A stretch of 64,000 nt of DNA from Acanthosepion lycidas (lineage: Eukaryota; Mollusca; Cephalopoda; Sepiida; Sepiidae): NCBI GenBank assembly GCA_963932145.1, contig OZ010582.1:15798409-15862408 (forward strand). Direction: 5' to 3'. Under the pieces are notes generated by a model. The model was not told the origin of the DNA and searched no databases. It saw only the letters and a list, made by a program, of their open reading frames with translations. Positions 1 to 11,612 of the stretch are shown here, in pieces (within the stretch, counting starts at the first letter, position 1; each line of letters begins with the position of its first letter). Made by a program: the position numbers and the translations under genes.

Positions 1-100
1 TTATTTGAGATAAGAGCTGGATGGATTCATGCTACTCTGAATTCCCTTGGTCATTTTGACAGTTTTATTGGTTCCTGGAAAGGCAATTTGTCTCTGTTAA

Positions 101-129
101 GTGTGTGTGTGTATGTGTGTGTGTGTGTG
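101..129. repeat. (GT)n microsatellite
   Basis: A nearly pure GT run with one GTAT interruption. It is the first of many dinucleotide tracts in the window. Confidence 0.9.
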
Positions 130-747
130 CTTTGTTTCTTAGGGAGTATGTGAGTATGATGCGTGTTAGCGTGTATATTACTATGGGTGTGTGTTATCAT
201 TTGGCATATGTGTGTAAGTGTGTATATTCGTGTGGGAGTGTATAAGTTTGAGGACCCCATAAACATGTCTGTCTCGTGTGGGTGAGAAATGTAGGTAGGT
301 CCTGATTTGTGGAGTTATATATTAATAATATCTATATTGTTAAATTTATGGTTTAGCCCGTCTGGATAGTGCGTTTTTAAACGTTGTATCCACTTATTTT
401 CATGGAACACTAAAATCTTTGTAATGTTACCTGCTCTGGACTTTTCTATTCTCTCAATTATAGTGAATTTGGCATGGGTTTTAAAATCGTGTGGAAATGT
501 TCTACAGGTAATAATTTTTCATAGGGAGTCGATTTAATTCTATTGTGATAATTATTAATTCTGTAGTGAAAGGGCCACTCAGATTTTCTTACATATTGTT
601 TCTGGATATTGTGCATTCTAGGAGGTAAATTATGTTATGACTTCTACAGTTAGAATCGTGGTAGATTTTGAACGTAGATTTAGTGAATGAGCTAGTGAAT
701 GAATTCATATGTTTAATGTGGTTGCAGTATAAGCTTCTTTCGTTGTT
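130..747. other. no gene seen, AT-rich spacer
   Basis: Only short TG-rich patches are visible. No open frame has recognisable protein content and no repeat family of this window matches here. Confidence 0.6.
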
Positions 748-869
748 ACATATGTATGTGTATGTATGCATACATATATATATGTGTGTGTGTATATATA
801 TATATATGTATATATATATGTGTGTACGTACATCTACACACGCACACACGCACACACATATATAATATA

Positions 870-962
<93 letters not shown>
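748..962. repeat. compound (TA)n/(TG)n/(CA)n microsatellite
   Basis: Alternating TA, TGTA, CACACG and TA blocks end in about 60 bases of pure GT. The overlapping frames rich in Tyr-Ile, Cys-Val or Thr-His are translations of the repeat, not genes. Confidence 0.95.
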
Positions 963-964
<2 letters not shown>

Positions 965-1081
965 ATATATAGAAAATAAGAAAGAAATGGTTAGGTAAAT
1001 AATCCAAAGTTCTTTAGTATTTTTGTTATTATTTAAAAAAAAAATAGTGCTTGATACAAGAATCATATTTTTAAATAAATA

Positions 1082-1083
1082 AT

Positions 1084-1137
<54 letters not shown>
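1082..1137. repeat. (TA)n microsatellite left of a MITE
   Basis: A near-pure TA run. A mariner-type hairpin element begins immediately after it, so the run probably supplied the TA target. Confidence 0.9.
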
Positions 1138-1138
<1 letters not shown>

Positions 1139-1214
1139 TAGGTTGGTGCAAAAATAATGTCGTTTTCTCACATAGTAACATATTAGTAACGACATTATTT
1201 TTGCACCAACCTTA
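1138..1214. mobile_element. mariner-type hairpin MITE, copy 1
   Basis: The left end TTAGGTTGGTGCAAAAATAA is mirrored at the right end (ATTTTTGCACCAACC). The inverted repeats span about 27 bases with a short central spacer, so the element is almost entirely terminal repeat, and TA dinucleotides flank it. The end sequence is very close to the terminal repeats of mariner elements such as Hsmar1 and its MITE MADE1 (known family knowledge). There is no coding capacity. Three more copies and a solo end occur in this window. Confidence 0.9.
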
Positions 1215-1215
1215 T

Positions 1216-1217
<2 letters not shown>

Positions 1218-1282
<65 letters not shown>
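1218..1282. repeat. (TA)n microsatellite right of a MITE
   Basis: A pure TA run continuing the tract interrupted by the preceding hairpin element. Confidence 0.9.
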
Positions 1283-1283
<1 letters not shown>

Positions 1284-1916
1284 CAATTAACCCTGGATAT
1301 CGACAGCTTGTTTGACGCTTAGATGCAACTTATACTATAATGCGTTTTTAGCCTGAAACATCATCCAGTATTAATATCTATGTCGAAACCGTTTATATTT
1401 AAGTATGCCTTGTATCAGGTATTGAACATTTTTTTCTTAGATATAGCATACCCGACAAACTATAATTTATTACACAGACTCGCATGCTTTCGACGTATGA
1501 GAATCCTTCAAATTCAGTATGATGATTTCTTATAAACATTAATCTGGCCTGTGATTTGTTTACAAGTTAACAATTTCTTTGACAGTGTTGTGATTGTACA
1601 CATCTTTTCTTTTTCTTTTTGTATTGTAATTGTTCAATACTTATCATGTCTCTAAAATGACCAAGTATAAATTTTCAAAACTTATAGGAACTTAATAATC
1701 GGTACATTGTGTTCTCCACGGATCACATATGGATGGTAACTAATTTAAGACTGAATGTAAAATCATCCTTAAATCCCAATCAGGATCTGCCTACATAAGA
1801 CCATCATGATGAAACTTATTACTTCTCCTAATAACCTTACCAACCCATCTAATTTGGGATTGCATTTAAAAAGTTTCTATATCCATGATGTCACATTTAA
1901 TAATTGCATAACAGTT
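1283..1916. other. no gene seen
   Basis: AT-rich sequence without a convincing open frame or a match to the repeat families recognised elsewhere in the window. Confidence 0.55.
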
Positions 1917-2325
1917 GGAGATTTAAATCTGCGGCGTCCTGGGTAAGACGATAAACTACCTCCGTATACTGGATGAGATGATAAACTACGCCAGAAAGCA
2001 ATGGCCTCTGAGCAGAAGGCGTTGAGGACCGTTGAACCACCTCTTCATTGCTGGTTTTCTCAGGTTCACCATGATCCAGGGTAGTAGCAGTTGTTAGGGT
2101 CCCAGCTGGGGTCATAGCATTAGTAAAGTGTAAAAATAGGTTTTGATACCAGCAATATATTTTTGTAAAAAAATATTACCCGCAATGAATTTTTAAGAAA
2201 TTGCTTTTTAGCAATACATTATTACCAGCAATTAATTTTTGGAAAAATATTACCAGTAATAAAAATCTTGTCGGCATTTTATAACTCTTTGAGGAGGATA
2301 TGCCTTAAAAAAACAAAACAAATGA
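1917..2325 (+). repeat. ATTACCAG dispersed repeat, copy 1
   Basis: The left part carries a short direct repeat around GATAAACTAC, followed by a block containing GTGTAAAAATAGGTTTTG. Next come degenerate 30-35 base units of the type ATTACCAGCAATAAATTTTT. The copy ends with TTGTCGGCATT and GATATGCC. The same order of blocks occurs at 42400-43495 (same orientation) and at 37855-38480 (opposite orientation), which defines a dispersed family. No protein is visible. Confidence 0.75.
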
Positions 2326-2439
2326 AAGCTTAACTTTGCAAGATTCATCTACAAAATTAATGAAGTCAATCTTTATGCAAATACATCGAGTTGATTCATA
2401 TAGTTTCGACCTTCTCAAGGGGATTGGAAATTCGAACCG

Positions 2440-2760
2440 AACTATTTATTTCGTTCACTGCGGTATACTGTTCTATTTCCCCGTGCCGTGCTTCGAGATA
2501 TTTAATATCAGCTATTTCCCTTCAGCCCAACGCTCCAAGACTAGGAACAATAACTTGGGAAATAACTTATACTGAAATATCCGAAGAATCATGGCACGTG
2601 CAGCTAGAACAATCTACCCTGTTCGACTCGATGAAGCGATCACCTGAAGAAGGCCGGAGCGTACAACGGCCGGAACGTACAACGGCCGAAACGTCCTGAA
2701 TATGACAGAAAAGATGAGGACAACAGTCCGAATAATTTAAATAATGTAAATGATTATTTT
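2440..2760 (+). mobile_element. GGCC fold-back repeat, decayed copy
   Basis: The right part contains CACCTGAAGAAGGCCGG, a duplicated ACAACGGCC stretch, GATGAGGACAACAGTCCG and AATAATTTAAATAATG. The left part holds a degraded inverted counterpart (TTATTTCGTTCACTG and a CCGTGCCGTG block). The same blocks recur at 13.8, 21.6-22.2 and 29.5 kb and, as a tandem satellite, at 45.8-60.7 kb. I cannot assign it to a known superfamily. Confidence 0.7.
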
Positions 2761-4584
2761 ATTGTTACACTTTATTTTGACATATTTTTTTTTTATTGTC
2801 TTAATGCATGTAAAAATAATTCACGTATTTGTACATGTAGGGCGGTTTATTTATGAGGTATTTTCAAGGATAATGTTTGTGTTATTGCAAACTGCATGTT
2901 CTTAGCTGAGCTATCCATATATTTTCAATTCCTGAACACTATCAGTATATAATGGCCGTGTTCGCTATTGATGTTCTTCAGGCACTTCTTCATTATGAGA
3001 GCTTCTGTCATTTCAAGCCATTTTGGAAGCGTAGATATATGGCTCTTATGTGTTATTTTGACTTGTATCATGGCTTTTGAAGCGGGTATGTTTTTATGTT
3101 GATTTAAATGTGATCGAGAGATGTATGTCTGTGTGTGTACGGGTGTGTATATATAATGAAATAAGAGCTGACCTAACGCTTATACATATTTCCATTCTAG
3201 AATAGCATTATTCATTTTCAAATCATGATTTAGAAAAGACTTGAACGGTAATTTCCCTGTGCTCCGCTCACTGCTCATCTTGACCTTAGAACGTGTCAGT
3301 TTCGGAGTTAAAAAAGAAAAAAGTATGGAAGAACATAATTACTAACATTATCTTCCCCGGTCAGATTATGGAGACTAAACTATTATTATAACCATTTTCA
3401 CTTTTGATAAATAAACTCCCGGGATATTAACTTTCAATGCAAATATGACAAGTAGGTTTGTTAGTCTGTTATGATTTGATCGTGAACAGCACATGGCCCT
3501 TTTGTACATAGACAAGGGCTTACTAATATTATAAACCAGCTCGTGTTACCGAAAACAAAACTTGTGTTAATAGCACTCAGCCTGAACAGACACCAAAGCC
3601 TGGTATACGTGTAGTTTCAATTTCTTTATTTTCCCTACTTTTTATGACATTCCACGGTCTGGTGTTCAGAGTAAACGTTCAGAGATTCTTACTTAAAAGC
3701 GCCGCCATGTATTATGGAGCCTCAATGAAAGAAATGGCCTTTGCTATGTTATTGATGTTTTAGCTTTTATGAGAGCACTTCAGAATGATTATTTTTTATG
3801 GTTTCGTTGTCAGTAATTTTATTCTGTTACTTATTTTAGTTATTCCGATAATTATTTTGATTATTCTGATACGTATTTTGGCTATTCCGATACTTATATA
3901 GGTATTGCTATACATTTCCTGTCGAATACTTTAAATAGGAGCGAAATTATTTATTTTGCATTCAATTCGATATTCTTGAAATAATGTATCATTGTCACTA
4001 TCCACTGATCTTATTCCTGGCAATATATTGATGTCTTCTAATCACAGTGTCAGTAATCGATTTCTGTAAAGCCAAATCTTATTTATTTAGGATTGTGGGG
4101 ATCTATTAGGTTGTTCGAATATTCGATTTCTTTTAATGCATTTCAAAATTATTTAAATCAGTCAAAATATGAATAAAGATCATTTTTGCCTTCATCGATT
4201 TGTAAAGGTTTGGTCGCTAAAAAATCTTTGAATGAAGATTCTACATTTTTTTTTTGCAACGTAATGTTTTAAGCTCAGACATTTGAGAAAAATAGTCGTC
4301 AGTGGGGTCAAAATGACGTGAACATGGCGAAGACAGCAGAGTCTCCGGTATGCCAAGTCGGTGAGTTTATGCAGTGTCATAATGATACGGGTGAATGTGC
4401 ATTTTCATGATACAAATTTGGAGGTCGTCGATTAATATATTTTGGTCGCATTTTCCTTAAGTGAACGCGCATTTCATCCAGCTGATTAAAACAAACGTGG
4501 ACAGTGATGCTCCGGTTAGATTCCAGAAACCTGTAATCGATAACCCAAATATAAGATCACCAGACACTTACTATAATCTTATAT
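2761..4584. other. no gene seen, AT-rich spacer
   Basis: Long AT-rich stretch. A few degenerate copies of a roughly 20-base unit resembling TTATTCCGATACTTATTTTG lie near 3830-3910. I see no open frame with recognisable protein content. Confidence 0.5.
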
Positions 4585-7500
4585 TGGTGAAATGTCGATT
4601 TTGTAAACTCATTGGATCCTTCGTCAGAATAAAAGTGAAAAGTCGATTTTAGAAAATCTTTGGGTGCTTCGTCAGGATTAATGTGTAATCTCGATTGTGG
4701 AAACTCTTTCGGTCCTTCATGAGGATCAAGGTGAAATGTCGATTTTGGAAACGCTTTCGGTCCATCGTCAGGATCAAGGTGGAATGTCGATTTTGGAAAC
4801 TCTTTCCTTCGTTCGTCAGGATCAAGGTGGAATGTCGATTTTGAAAAAAATTTGGGTCCATCGTCAAGATCAAGGTGAAATGTCAATTTTGTAAACTCTT
4901 TCGGTCCTTCGTCAGGATTAATGTGAAATGTCGATTGTGGAAAATCTTTCGGTCCTTCGTCAGGATCAAGTTGAAATGTCGATTTTGGAAACTATTTCGG
5001 TCTTCGTCAGGATCAAGGTGGAATGTCGATTTTTGAAACACTTTGTGTCCTTCGTTGGGATCAAGGTGAAATGTCAATATTGGAAACTCTTTCGTCCTTC
5101 GTCAGGATTAATGTGAAATGTCGATTTTGGAAACTCTTTAGCTCCTTCGTCAGGATCAGGTGAAATGACGATTTTGGAAAATCTTTGGATCCTTCGTCAG
5201 GATCATGGTGAAATGTCAATTTTGGAAGCTTTTTCGTTCCTTCCTCAGGATTAATGTGAAATGTCGATTGTGGAAAATCTTTCGGTCCTTCGTCAGGATC
5301 AAGTTGAAATGTCGATTTTGGAAACTATTTCGGTCTTCGTCAGGATCAAGGTGGAATGTCGATTTTTGAAACACTTTGTGTCCTTCGTTGGGATCAAGGT
5401 GAAATGTCAATATTGGAAACTCTTTCGTCCTTCGTCAGGATTAATGTGAAATGTCGATTTTGGAAACTCTTTAGCTCCTTCGTCAGGATCAGGTGAAATG
5501 ACGATTTTGGAAAATCTTTGGATCCTTCGTCAGGATCATGGTGAAATGTCAATTTTGGAAGCTTTTTCGTTCCTTCCTCAGGATTAATGTGAAATGTCGA
5601 TTGTGGAAAATCTTTCGGTCCTTCGTCAGGATCAAGTTGAAATGTCGATTTTAGGGACACTTTGGGTCCATCGTCAGGTTCAAAATGAAATGTTGATGTT
5701 GGAAAATCATTGGGTCCTTCGTCAGGATCAAGGTGAAATGTCGATTTTGGAAACACTTTGGGTCCTTCGTCAGGTTCAAGGTGAAACGTTGATTTTGGAA
5801 AATCATTGGGTCCTTCGTCAGGATCAAGGTGAAATGTCGATTTTGGAAAATCTTTCGGTCCTTCGTCAGGATAAAGTTGAAATGTCGATTTTTGGAACAC
5901 TTTCAGTCCATCGTCAGGCTAAAGGTGAAATGTTGATTTTGAAAAATCCTTAGGTCCTTCGTTAGGATTAATTTGAATTGTCGAATGTAGAAACTCTTTG
6001 GTTCCTTCGTCAGGATCAAGGTGAAATGTCGATTTTTGAAACTCTTTCGGTCCTTCGTCGGGATCAAGGTGAAATGTCGATTTTGGAAAATCCTTTGGTC
6101 CTTCGTCAGGATCAAGGTGAAATGTCGATTTTGGAAACAGTTTGAGTCCATCGTCAGGATCAAGGGGAAATGTCGATTGTGGAAAATCATTGAGTCCTTC
6201 GTCAGGATCGTGGTGAAATGTCGATTTTGGAAGCACTTTGGGTCCTTGGTCAGGAACAAGGTGGAATGTCTATTTTGGAAACTCTTTGTGTCCTCCGTCA
6301 GGATCAAGGTGAAATATCAATATTGGAAACTGTTTCGATCCTTTGTCAGGGTTAAGGTGAAATGCCGATTGTGGAAACGTTTCGGTCCTCCGTCTGGATC
6401 AAGGTGAAATGCCGATTATGGAAACTCTTTCGTTCCTTCTTTATGATCAAGGTGGAATGTCTATTTTGGAAAATCTTTGGGTCCTTCTTCAGGATCAAGG
6501 TGAAACGTCAATATTGGAAACTCTTTTGTTCCTTTGTCAGGATCAAGGTGAAATCTCGATTGTGGAAACGTTTAGGTTCTCCGTCGGGATCAAGGTGGAA
6601 TGTCGATTTTGGAAACTCTTTGGGTCCTTCTTAAGGATCAATGTGAAATGTCAATATTGGAATCTCTTTCGTTCCTTTGTCAGGATTAAGGTGAAATGTC
6701 GTTTGTGGAAACGTTTCGGTCCTCCGTCAGGATCAAGGTGAAATATCGATTTTGGAAACTCTTTCGTTCCTTCGTCAGGATCAAGGTGAAATGTCGATTT
6801 TGGAAAATATTTCGGTCTTTCGTCAGGATCAATGTGAAATGTCGATTGTGGAAACTCTTTTGGTCCATCATCAGGATCAGTGTGAAATGCCGACTTTGGA
6901 AAGTCTTTCGTTTCTTCGTCAGGATCAAGGTGAAATGTCAATATTGGAAACTCTTTTGTTCCTCCGTCAGGATCAAGGTGAAATGTTGAGTTTTGAAACT
7001 CTTTAGGTCCTCCGTCAGGATCAAGGTGAAATGTCGATTGTAGAAACTCTTTCGTTCCTTCGTCAGGATCAAGGTGAAATGTCGATTTTGGAAACTCTTT
7101 CGTTCCTTCTTCAGGATCAAGGTGAAATGTCGATTTTGGAAACTCTTTCGTTCCTTCGTCAGGATCAAGTTGAAATGTCGATTTTGGAAAATATTTCGGT
7201 CCTTCGTCAGGATCAATGTGCAATTTCGATTGTGGAAACTCTTTTAGTCCATCATCAGGATCAATGTGAAATGCCGACTTTGGAAAGTCTTTCGTTTCTT
7301 CGTCAGGATCAAGGTGAAATGTTGACTTTTGAAACTCTTTAGGTCCTCCGTCAGGATCAAGGTGAAATGTTGAGTTTTGAAACTCTTTCGTTCCTTCGTC
7401 AGGATCAAGGTGAAATGTCGATTTTGGAAACTCTTTCTTTCCTTCGTCAGGATCAAGTTGAAATGTCTATTGGGAAAATCTTTTGGTCCTTCGTCAGGAT

Positions 7501-8160
7501 CAAGGTGAAATGTCGATTTTGGAAAATATTTCGGTCCTTCGTCAGGATCAATGTGCAATGTCGATTGTGGAAACTCTTTCGTACCTTCGTCAGGATCAAG
7601 GTGAAATGTCGATTTTGGAAAATATTTCGGTACTTCGTCAGGATCAATGTGCAATGTCGATTGTGGAAACTCTTTTGGTCCATCATAAGGATCAATGTGA
7701 AATGCCGACTTTGGAAAGTCTTTCGTTTCTTCGTCAGGATCAAGGTGAAATGTCAATATTGAAAACTCTTTTGGTCCTCCGTCAGGATCAAGGTGAAATG
7801 TCGGTTTTTGAAACTCTTTCGGTCCTTCCTCAGGATCAAGGTGAAATGTCGATTTTGGAAAATCCTTCGGTCCTTCTTCAGGATTAATGTGAATTGTCGA
7901 TTTTGGAAACACTTTGAGTTCATCGTCAGGATCAAGGTGAAATGTCAATATTGAAATCCCTTTTGTTCCTTCGTCAGGATCAAGGTGAAATGTCGATTTT
8001 TGAAACTCTTTCGGTCCTTTGTCAGGGTCAATGTGAAATATCGATTTTGTAAACTGTTTTGGCCCTTCTTCAGAATCAATTTGAAATGTCGATGTTGAAA
8101 TCTCTTTGGGTCCTTCGTCAGGATCAAGGTGAAATGTCGATTGTGGAAACTATTTGGGCC
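4585..8160. repeat. 48-bp minisatellite array
   Basis: About 74 head-to-tail units, each containing TCCTTCGTCAGGATCAAGG, TGAAATGTCGATTTTGG and AAACTCTTTCG variants. The unit is a multiple of three and its consensus has no stop in four of six frames. On the minus strand two of these read KEFPKSTFHLDPDEGP and RKSFQNRHFTLILTKD; on the plus strand two read VLRQDQGEMSILETLS and SFVRIKVKCRFWKLFR. Open stretches therefore reach 234 codons (minus strand, 7244-7948). That long frame switches from the first register to the second in mid-course because of a one-base indel near 7470, which argues against protein selection. Unit edges decay at both ends. Confidence 0.95.
4920..5600. repeat. 333-bp higher-order duplication inside the 48-bp array
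   Basis: The block starting near 4920 is repeated essentially base for base near 5253, and the start of a third copy appears near 5586. The period of 333 bases equals seven 48-bp units minus three bases. Shared private variants, such as a shortened GGTCTTCGTCAGG unit and a TTGGGATCAAGG unit, mark this as a recent tandem duplication. Confidence 0.9.
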
Positions 8161-8289
8161 ATTCGTCAGCATGAAAATCCATTGATTGTTTATGCTTCTC
8201 ATAAAAGCTCCATTTTTCGATCAAGAAATCGCAATTCACAAATGCTCCACCGAACACACTTTCCCTGAGTTTATGTGGAATTCATATAT
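8161..8289. other. array edge to transposase relic
   Basis: Non-repetitive sequence linking the minisatellite to the following transposase pseudogene. It may belong to that transposon, but I cannot read a conserved motif in it. Confidence 0.4.
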
Positions 8290-8595
8290 AGAGTCTTCAC
8301 CTTGCCAATTCTCTTCTGATAGTTTGGGTTTTTGTCACCCATTATCCGAGACATTTCTCTGACACTATGAGTTGGGTTTGTTCGACTAATCATTTAAGAT
8401 ATTGATTTTCAATAGCCTCTAAAACATTGATATTCCCAACGTGTAACTTCAGCAAACAATGCCGTACTGCTCGATCTGATTTCAGCGAATGTTGAATCGT
8501 CGACAAAACTCACGCTGAACTGCTGTGACAGATTTGTTATTCTTCATGAAACAGTTGTAGACAAACACCTTGTACTCTATCGTCTCTAGTGCCAT
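8290..8595 (-). pseudogene. Tc1/mariner-class transposase N-terminus, decayed
   Basis: Reading the minus strand from the ATG at 8595-8593 gives MALETIEYKVFVYNCF, then SVTAVQREFCRRFNIR followed by a stop. This matches the start of a common animal transposase family whose N-terminal helix-turn-helix reads like (T)VEHRVFxYxxFxxNxSVTAVQREFRxxFN (family knowledge). The frame then breaks with several stops and shifts, and the catalytic domain is absent. The C-terminal end of what looks like the same family lies separately at 28065-28355. It is a dead DNA-transposon relic. Confidence 0.75.
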
Positions 8596-8769
8596 GGCTG
8601 CTACTGAGAAAACATACTTAAACTACACGGACAGAATGGAACCTGTCGGATATATGCCCTTCACCCTGGGGCTGAGTTATAGCTATTTCAAATACGTCCG
8701 TTCTCTCTGCCACAGCCTGTATATAATTACATATGTATGTATTTATGTATGTATTGTATATGACGATTT

Positions 8770-8978
8770 CGTAATGACATGGGTTGAATGCCCGACCTTA
8801 ACTAGGGTGTGCAAGTCCAGGTCAAGACAGACAAGGCATATGAAAGGGTACATTGAAAGTGATGATGATCAAAGTCAAAATCCACCACCCGGAGATGATT
8901 TTATATGCCACATATGTGATAAGAAATGCAGATAGACGACTGGATTTGTGAGCCACTGTCATTCACACAACCGATGAA
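8770..8978 (+). pseudogene. LINE C-terminal zinc-finger tail, decayed
   Basis: The plus frame reads DDFICHICDKKCR, a stop, then TGFVSHCHSHNR and another stop. This is a CxxC...HxxxH zinc-finger pattern. Such short C-terminal fingers (C-x2-C-x-K-x-C-x-S/T-x-I/T-G-L/F-x-S-H) end many animal LINE polyproteins (family knowledge). The in-frame stop after KKCR shows it is dead. The upstream sequence (VECPTLTRVCKSRSRQTRH) is plausible LINE coding sequence, but no RT motif is left. Family assignment is uncertain. Confidence 0.6.
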
Positions 8979-9086
8979 TGCAGAGTTGGGGGGGGCGTTA
9001 ACTTGAGGGCTGGATATTTCAGTGATGGTCATACTCGTTTTGTGAGTCGACAGTCACTATGTATGTATGTAGGGCGGACACACACA

Positions 9087-9210
<124 letters not shown>

Positions 9211-9236
9211 TATTCAGAAAGCATTTGTTAAACTTT

Positions 9237-9378
9237 AGGACATTTTTTGTTTATACGTTCTTTTTATAGATACAAATATTTAAGTAAATGCTCGGTTTAT
9301 ACTAAGCAGTATTAACGACATTTACCGGCCTGAATGTCCGAGAAATTTTCATAGAAAATATGCGTCCTCCAAGAGAAA
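9237..9378 (-). mobile_element. SINE-1 body fragment
   Basis: Reverse-oriented body module, recognised by GTTTATACGTTC, TATTTAAGTAAATGCTC, TTAACGACATTTACCGGCC and AAAATATGCGTCCTCC. The same module occurs at 15128-15262 (reverse) and, joined to a tRNA-like head, at 9657-9885 and 24119-24346. Confidence 0.8.
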
Positions 9379-9381
9379 ATC

Positions 9382-9520
9382 GACCTTGCTAACCGAAACG
9401 CTCCTCTGTGGCTCAATCGGCAAAAGCACGTCAGGCTATATGACGCTTCCGTATAGGATACAGGTTCAATTTTTGTTGAAGGAAAATAAAATTAAAATAA
9501 TTGTTGGACCTTCACCATTT
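9382..9520 (+). mobile_element. SINE-1 tRNA-like head with TTGGACC tail
   Basis: Head module with an A-box-like TGGCTCAATCGG and a decayed B box (GGTTCAATTTT). Unlike other copies it passes into AATAATTGTTGGACC and CATTTCATATATA instead of the normal body, and a (TA)n run follows. This second tail type also follows SINE-1 pieces near 9873 and 15292. Confidence 0.75.
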
Positions 9521-9544
9521 CATATATATATATATATATATATA

Positions 9545-9656
9545 CACACTCATGGATTCTCGCGTCCTCCGACAGGAAACGAAACTGTAACATATAGGGA
9601 ACCGTCATATAGCCTGACGTGGTTTTTACCGATTTTCTCACGTACATTCATATATT
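9545..9656 (-). mobile_element. SINE-1 tRNA-like head, reverse
   Basis: On the minus strand this reads the same head: an A-box remnant near AATCGGTAAAAACC, CACGTCAGGCTATATGACGG, and GTTACAGTTTCG in place of the B box. Together with the adjacent pieces it makes four SINE-1 fragments in about 650 bases. Confidence 0.75.
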
Positions 9657-9885
9657 GCTAACCGACATGCTCCTCTGTGGCTCAATCGGTAAAACCACGT
9701 GAGGCTATATGACTTATTCCGTATAGGATACAGGTTCGATTCATGTCAGGGGACGCATATTTTCTATTTACGCCGGTAAATGTCGTTAATACTTTTTATT
9801 ATAAACAGAGCATTTAATTAATATTTGTATCTATAAAACGAAAGTATAAACATAAAAAAAAGTTTTAAAATAATTGTCGGACTTC
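9657..9885 (+). mobile_element. SINE-1, nearly complete
   Basis: A tRNA-like head (A box TGGCTCAATCGG, B box GGTTCGATTCA) is followed by the body GGACGCATATTTTC ... GGTAAATGTCGTTAATAC ... GTATAAACATAAA, and ends with AATAATTGTCGGACTTCG. The body lacks the CTCGGGCATTCAGG segment present in the 24.2 kb copy. Pol III promoter boxes are visible, but no intact tRNA cloverleaf is. Confidence 0.8.
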
Positions 9886-11512
9886 GTAATTTGTTAAACG
9901 ATATATATTATTATGTATGGATGTATTCTGAAAGCATTTGTTAAACTAGAATTTTTATATAAATATGCGTATTCTTCGGAAAAGCTATGTGCTGAATAAA
10001 GCTCTGTATCCGATGTCTGACTAAAAGGTTTCAATAATTTCAAAGATTATGAGGACATTCATAATAAACATTAATCTCATTAATCGATCGCCTGATTTAT
10101 TGATTACAATGAAACTCTTTAGCCTTTCTAAATTCGGAATTCTATTCCCCGGATGTGGTCGGCGCTTTTTTAATGGCGTTCCGATTTATTTGTGTAAATT
10201 CTAAATGTCGGTCAATATCCTCATATAGGTTCACCTTTGAACAAGCTGAACCAGAATTGAATTGGACATAATATTTACTTTGTGAAGACTTCAGAAAATT
10301 CAAACTGTAACTGCGAAAACTTTGTAACTATGAAAAATTAGTAATTTCTGTTTATTAAACATCCAAAATTAATATAAATTTTAACAATTTCTTATGAGAC
10401 CAAAAGCATTTTAATAGCGATGCTAATATGAAATTTTCTAATTTTTGTTTTCGTTCAAAAGAAATAAATGATTTTCATATCAAAATTTATGATGTCTTCC
10501 TTGAAATCTCCAGAGGACATCAGATAACAAATATTTTAAATATTGAACAGTTTTAGATATAATTTTGTTTTTCAAATATATGTCAAAAATTACAAATAAA
10601 ATTATTGACAACTTATTCGAAACTAAATTTGTGCATTTTATTTTTCTCTTTTTCCTTCGTGATTTATTCGTGGTCTCCATGGGATTACTTCTTGATTGTA
10701 AACCAAAATCGCTTGCCTGGACACGTAATGTCTTTTCTTTCTACTAAGTCGTTTTCTCACTCTTTATTTTTCCGCCTTTCGATCTCTCTTTCTTTGTCTC
10801 CTTATTCAATAGCCCGCCAAAACCTAACGGTTATTAAATATTTAAATAGTTCACCTGAATTCCACTTCATCAGTAAGTGAAACAGAAATGCGCTCATCTC
10901 CGTGGAGTAGAGTCTGTTTGTCACAATTCAAATTATAAGAGAATACTCGTTAACTATAATTTCTCACAATTTCACAACATTTAAATAATACTTAAAAAAA
11001 TCCTAAGTGTTTGTGACATTGTCAGGGTATCATATGTGTCTCGAACTGGTGTTTGAGCGAATGCAAGCGATATTTATTCTCTAGTGGACCGTCTCGTTTG
11101 TGTCGCTGCTTTTGTCTCCACAACTGTCTTCAGGGATCAATACATCAAAACCACACTGTCTTTATTAGTTACTGAAAGGCAATTCAGCCCTCTTTTCACC
11201 CGGGGAAATGTTTTCTTGTCATAATAAATAGCACACGACATTGGCTACTTTTATTGTTCCCACCAGTGAAATTTTGCTGACTACTTTTCAGTGACGGAGA
11301 GAGTAAATTAAGAACATTTCTGTGTCGTAGCATTTTTCAAGCCCACGTTTTCTCTGCGAAGAGAAATGTTGTCAGGGAAGAATTTGGAGAAAGCAATTAC
11401 GCATTTGTATCAGTAAATGTCACTTTCTTGCTAGTTGCTAATTAGACAATTAAAAGGCGCCACTTCAATCTTCTTTTGTTCCTAAATTTTGTGACCGTCA
11501 AGTGATCATTTC
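9886..11512. other. no gene seen
   Basis: AT-rich sequence with short open frames only. Nothing matches the repeat families recognised here and no protein motif is visible. Confidence 0.5.
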
Positions 11513-11612
11513 AAATATATACTACTTGTATTATTTACATTATTCGGACTGCTATCCTCATCTTCATTCCCATATTTCGTCTGTTGTAGGCTCCGGCCTT
11601 CTTCAGGTGATT
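11513..11612 (+). repeat. GGCC element arm, solo fragment
   Basis: Contains TACTTGTATTATTTACATTA, TTCGGACTGCTATCC, TCATCTTCATTCCC, a decayed TTTCGTCTGTTG and CTCCGGCCTTCTTCAGGTG. It is the closest single-copy relative of the 142-bp satellite unit at 45.8-60.7 kb, sharing its CTTGTATTATTT and TGCTATCCTCATCTTCATT variants, but it keeps the CTTCTTCAGGTG end of the dispersed element. Confidence 0.85.

Noticed and set aside
746-1219. 157-codon frame rich in Tyr-Ile and Thr-His
   Set aside because: Translation of (TA)n and (TG)n microsatellites plus a MITE.
5394-5900. 168-codon frame in the 48-bp array
   Set aside because: Same reason: the consensus unit lacks stops in four frames, so long frames are expected without selection.
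7244-7948. 234-codon protein with 16-residue repeats on the minus strand
   Set aside because: The frame slips between two registers of the same repeat through an indel, the opposite strand is equally open, and there is no flanking non-repetitive coding sequence.
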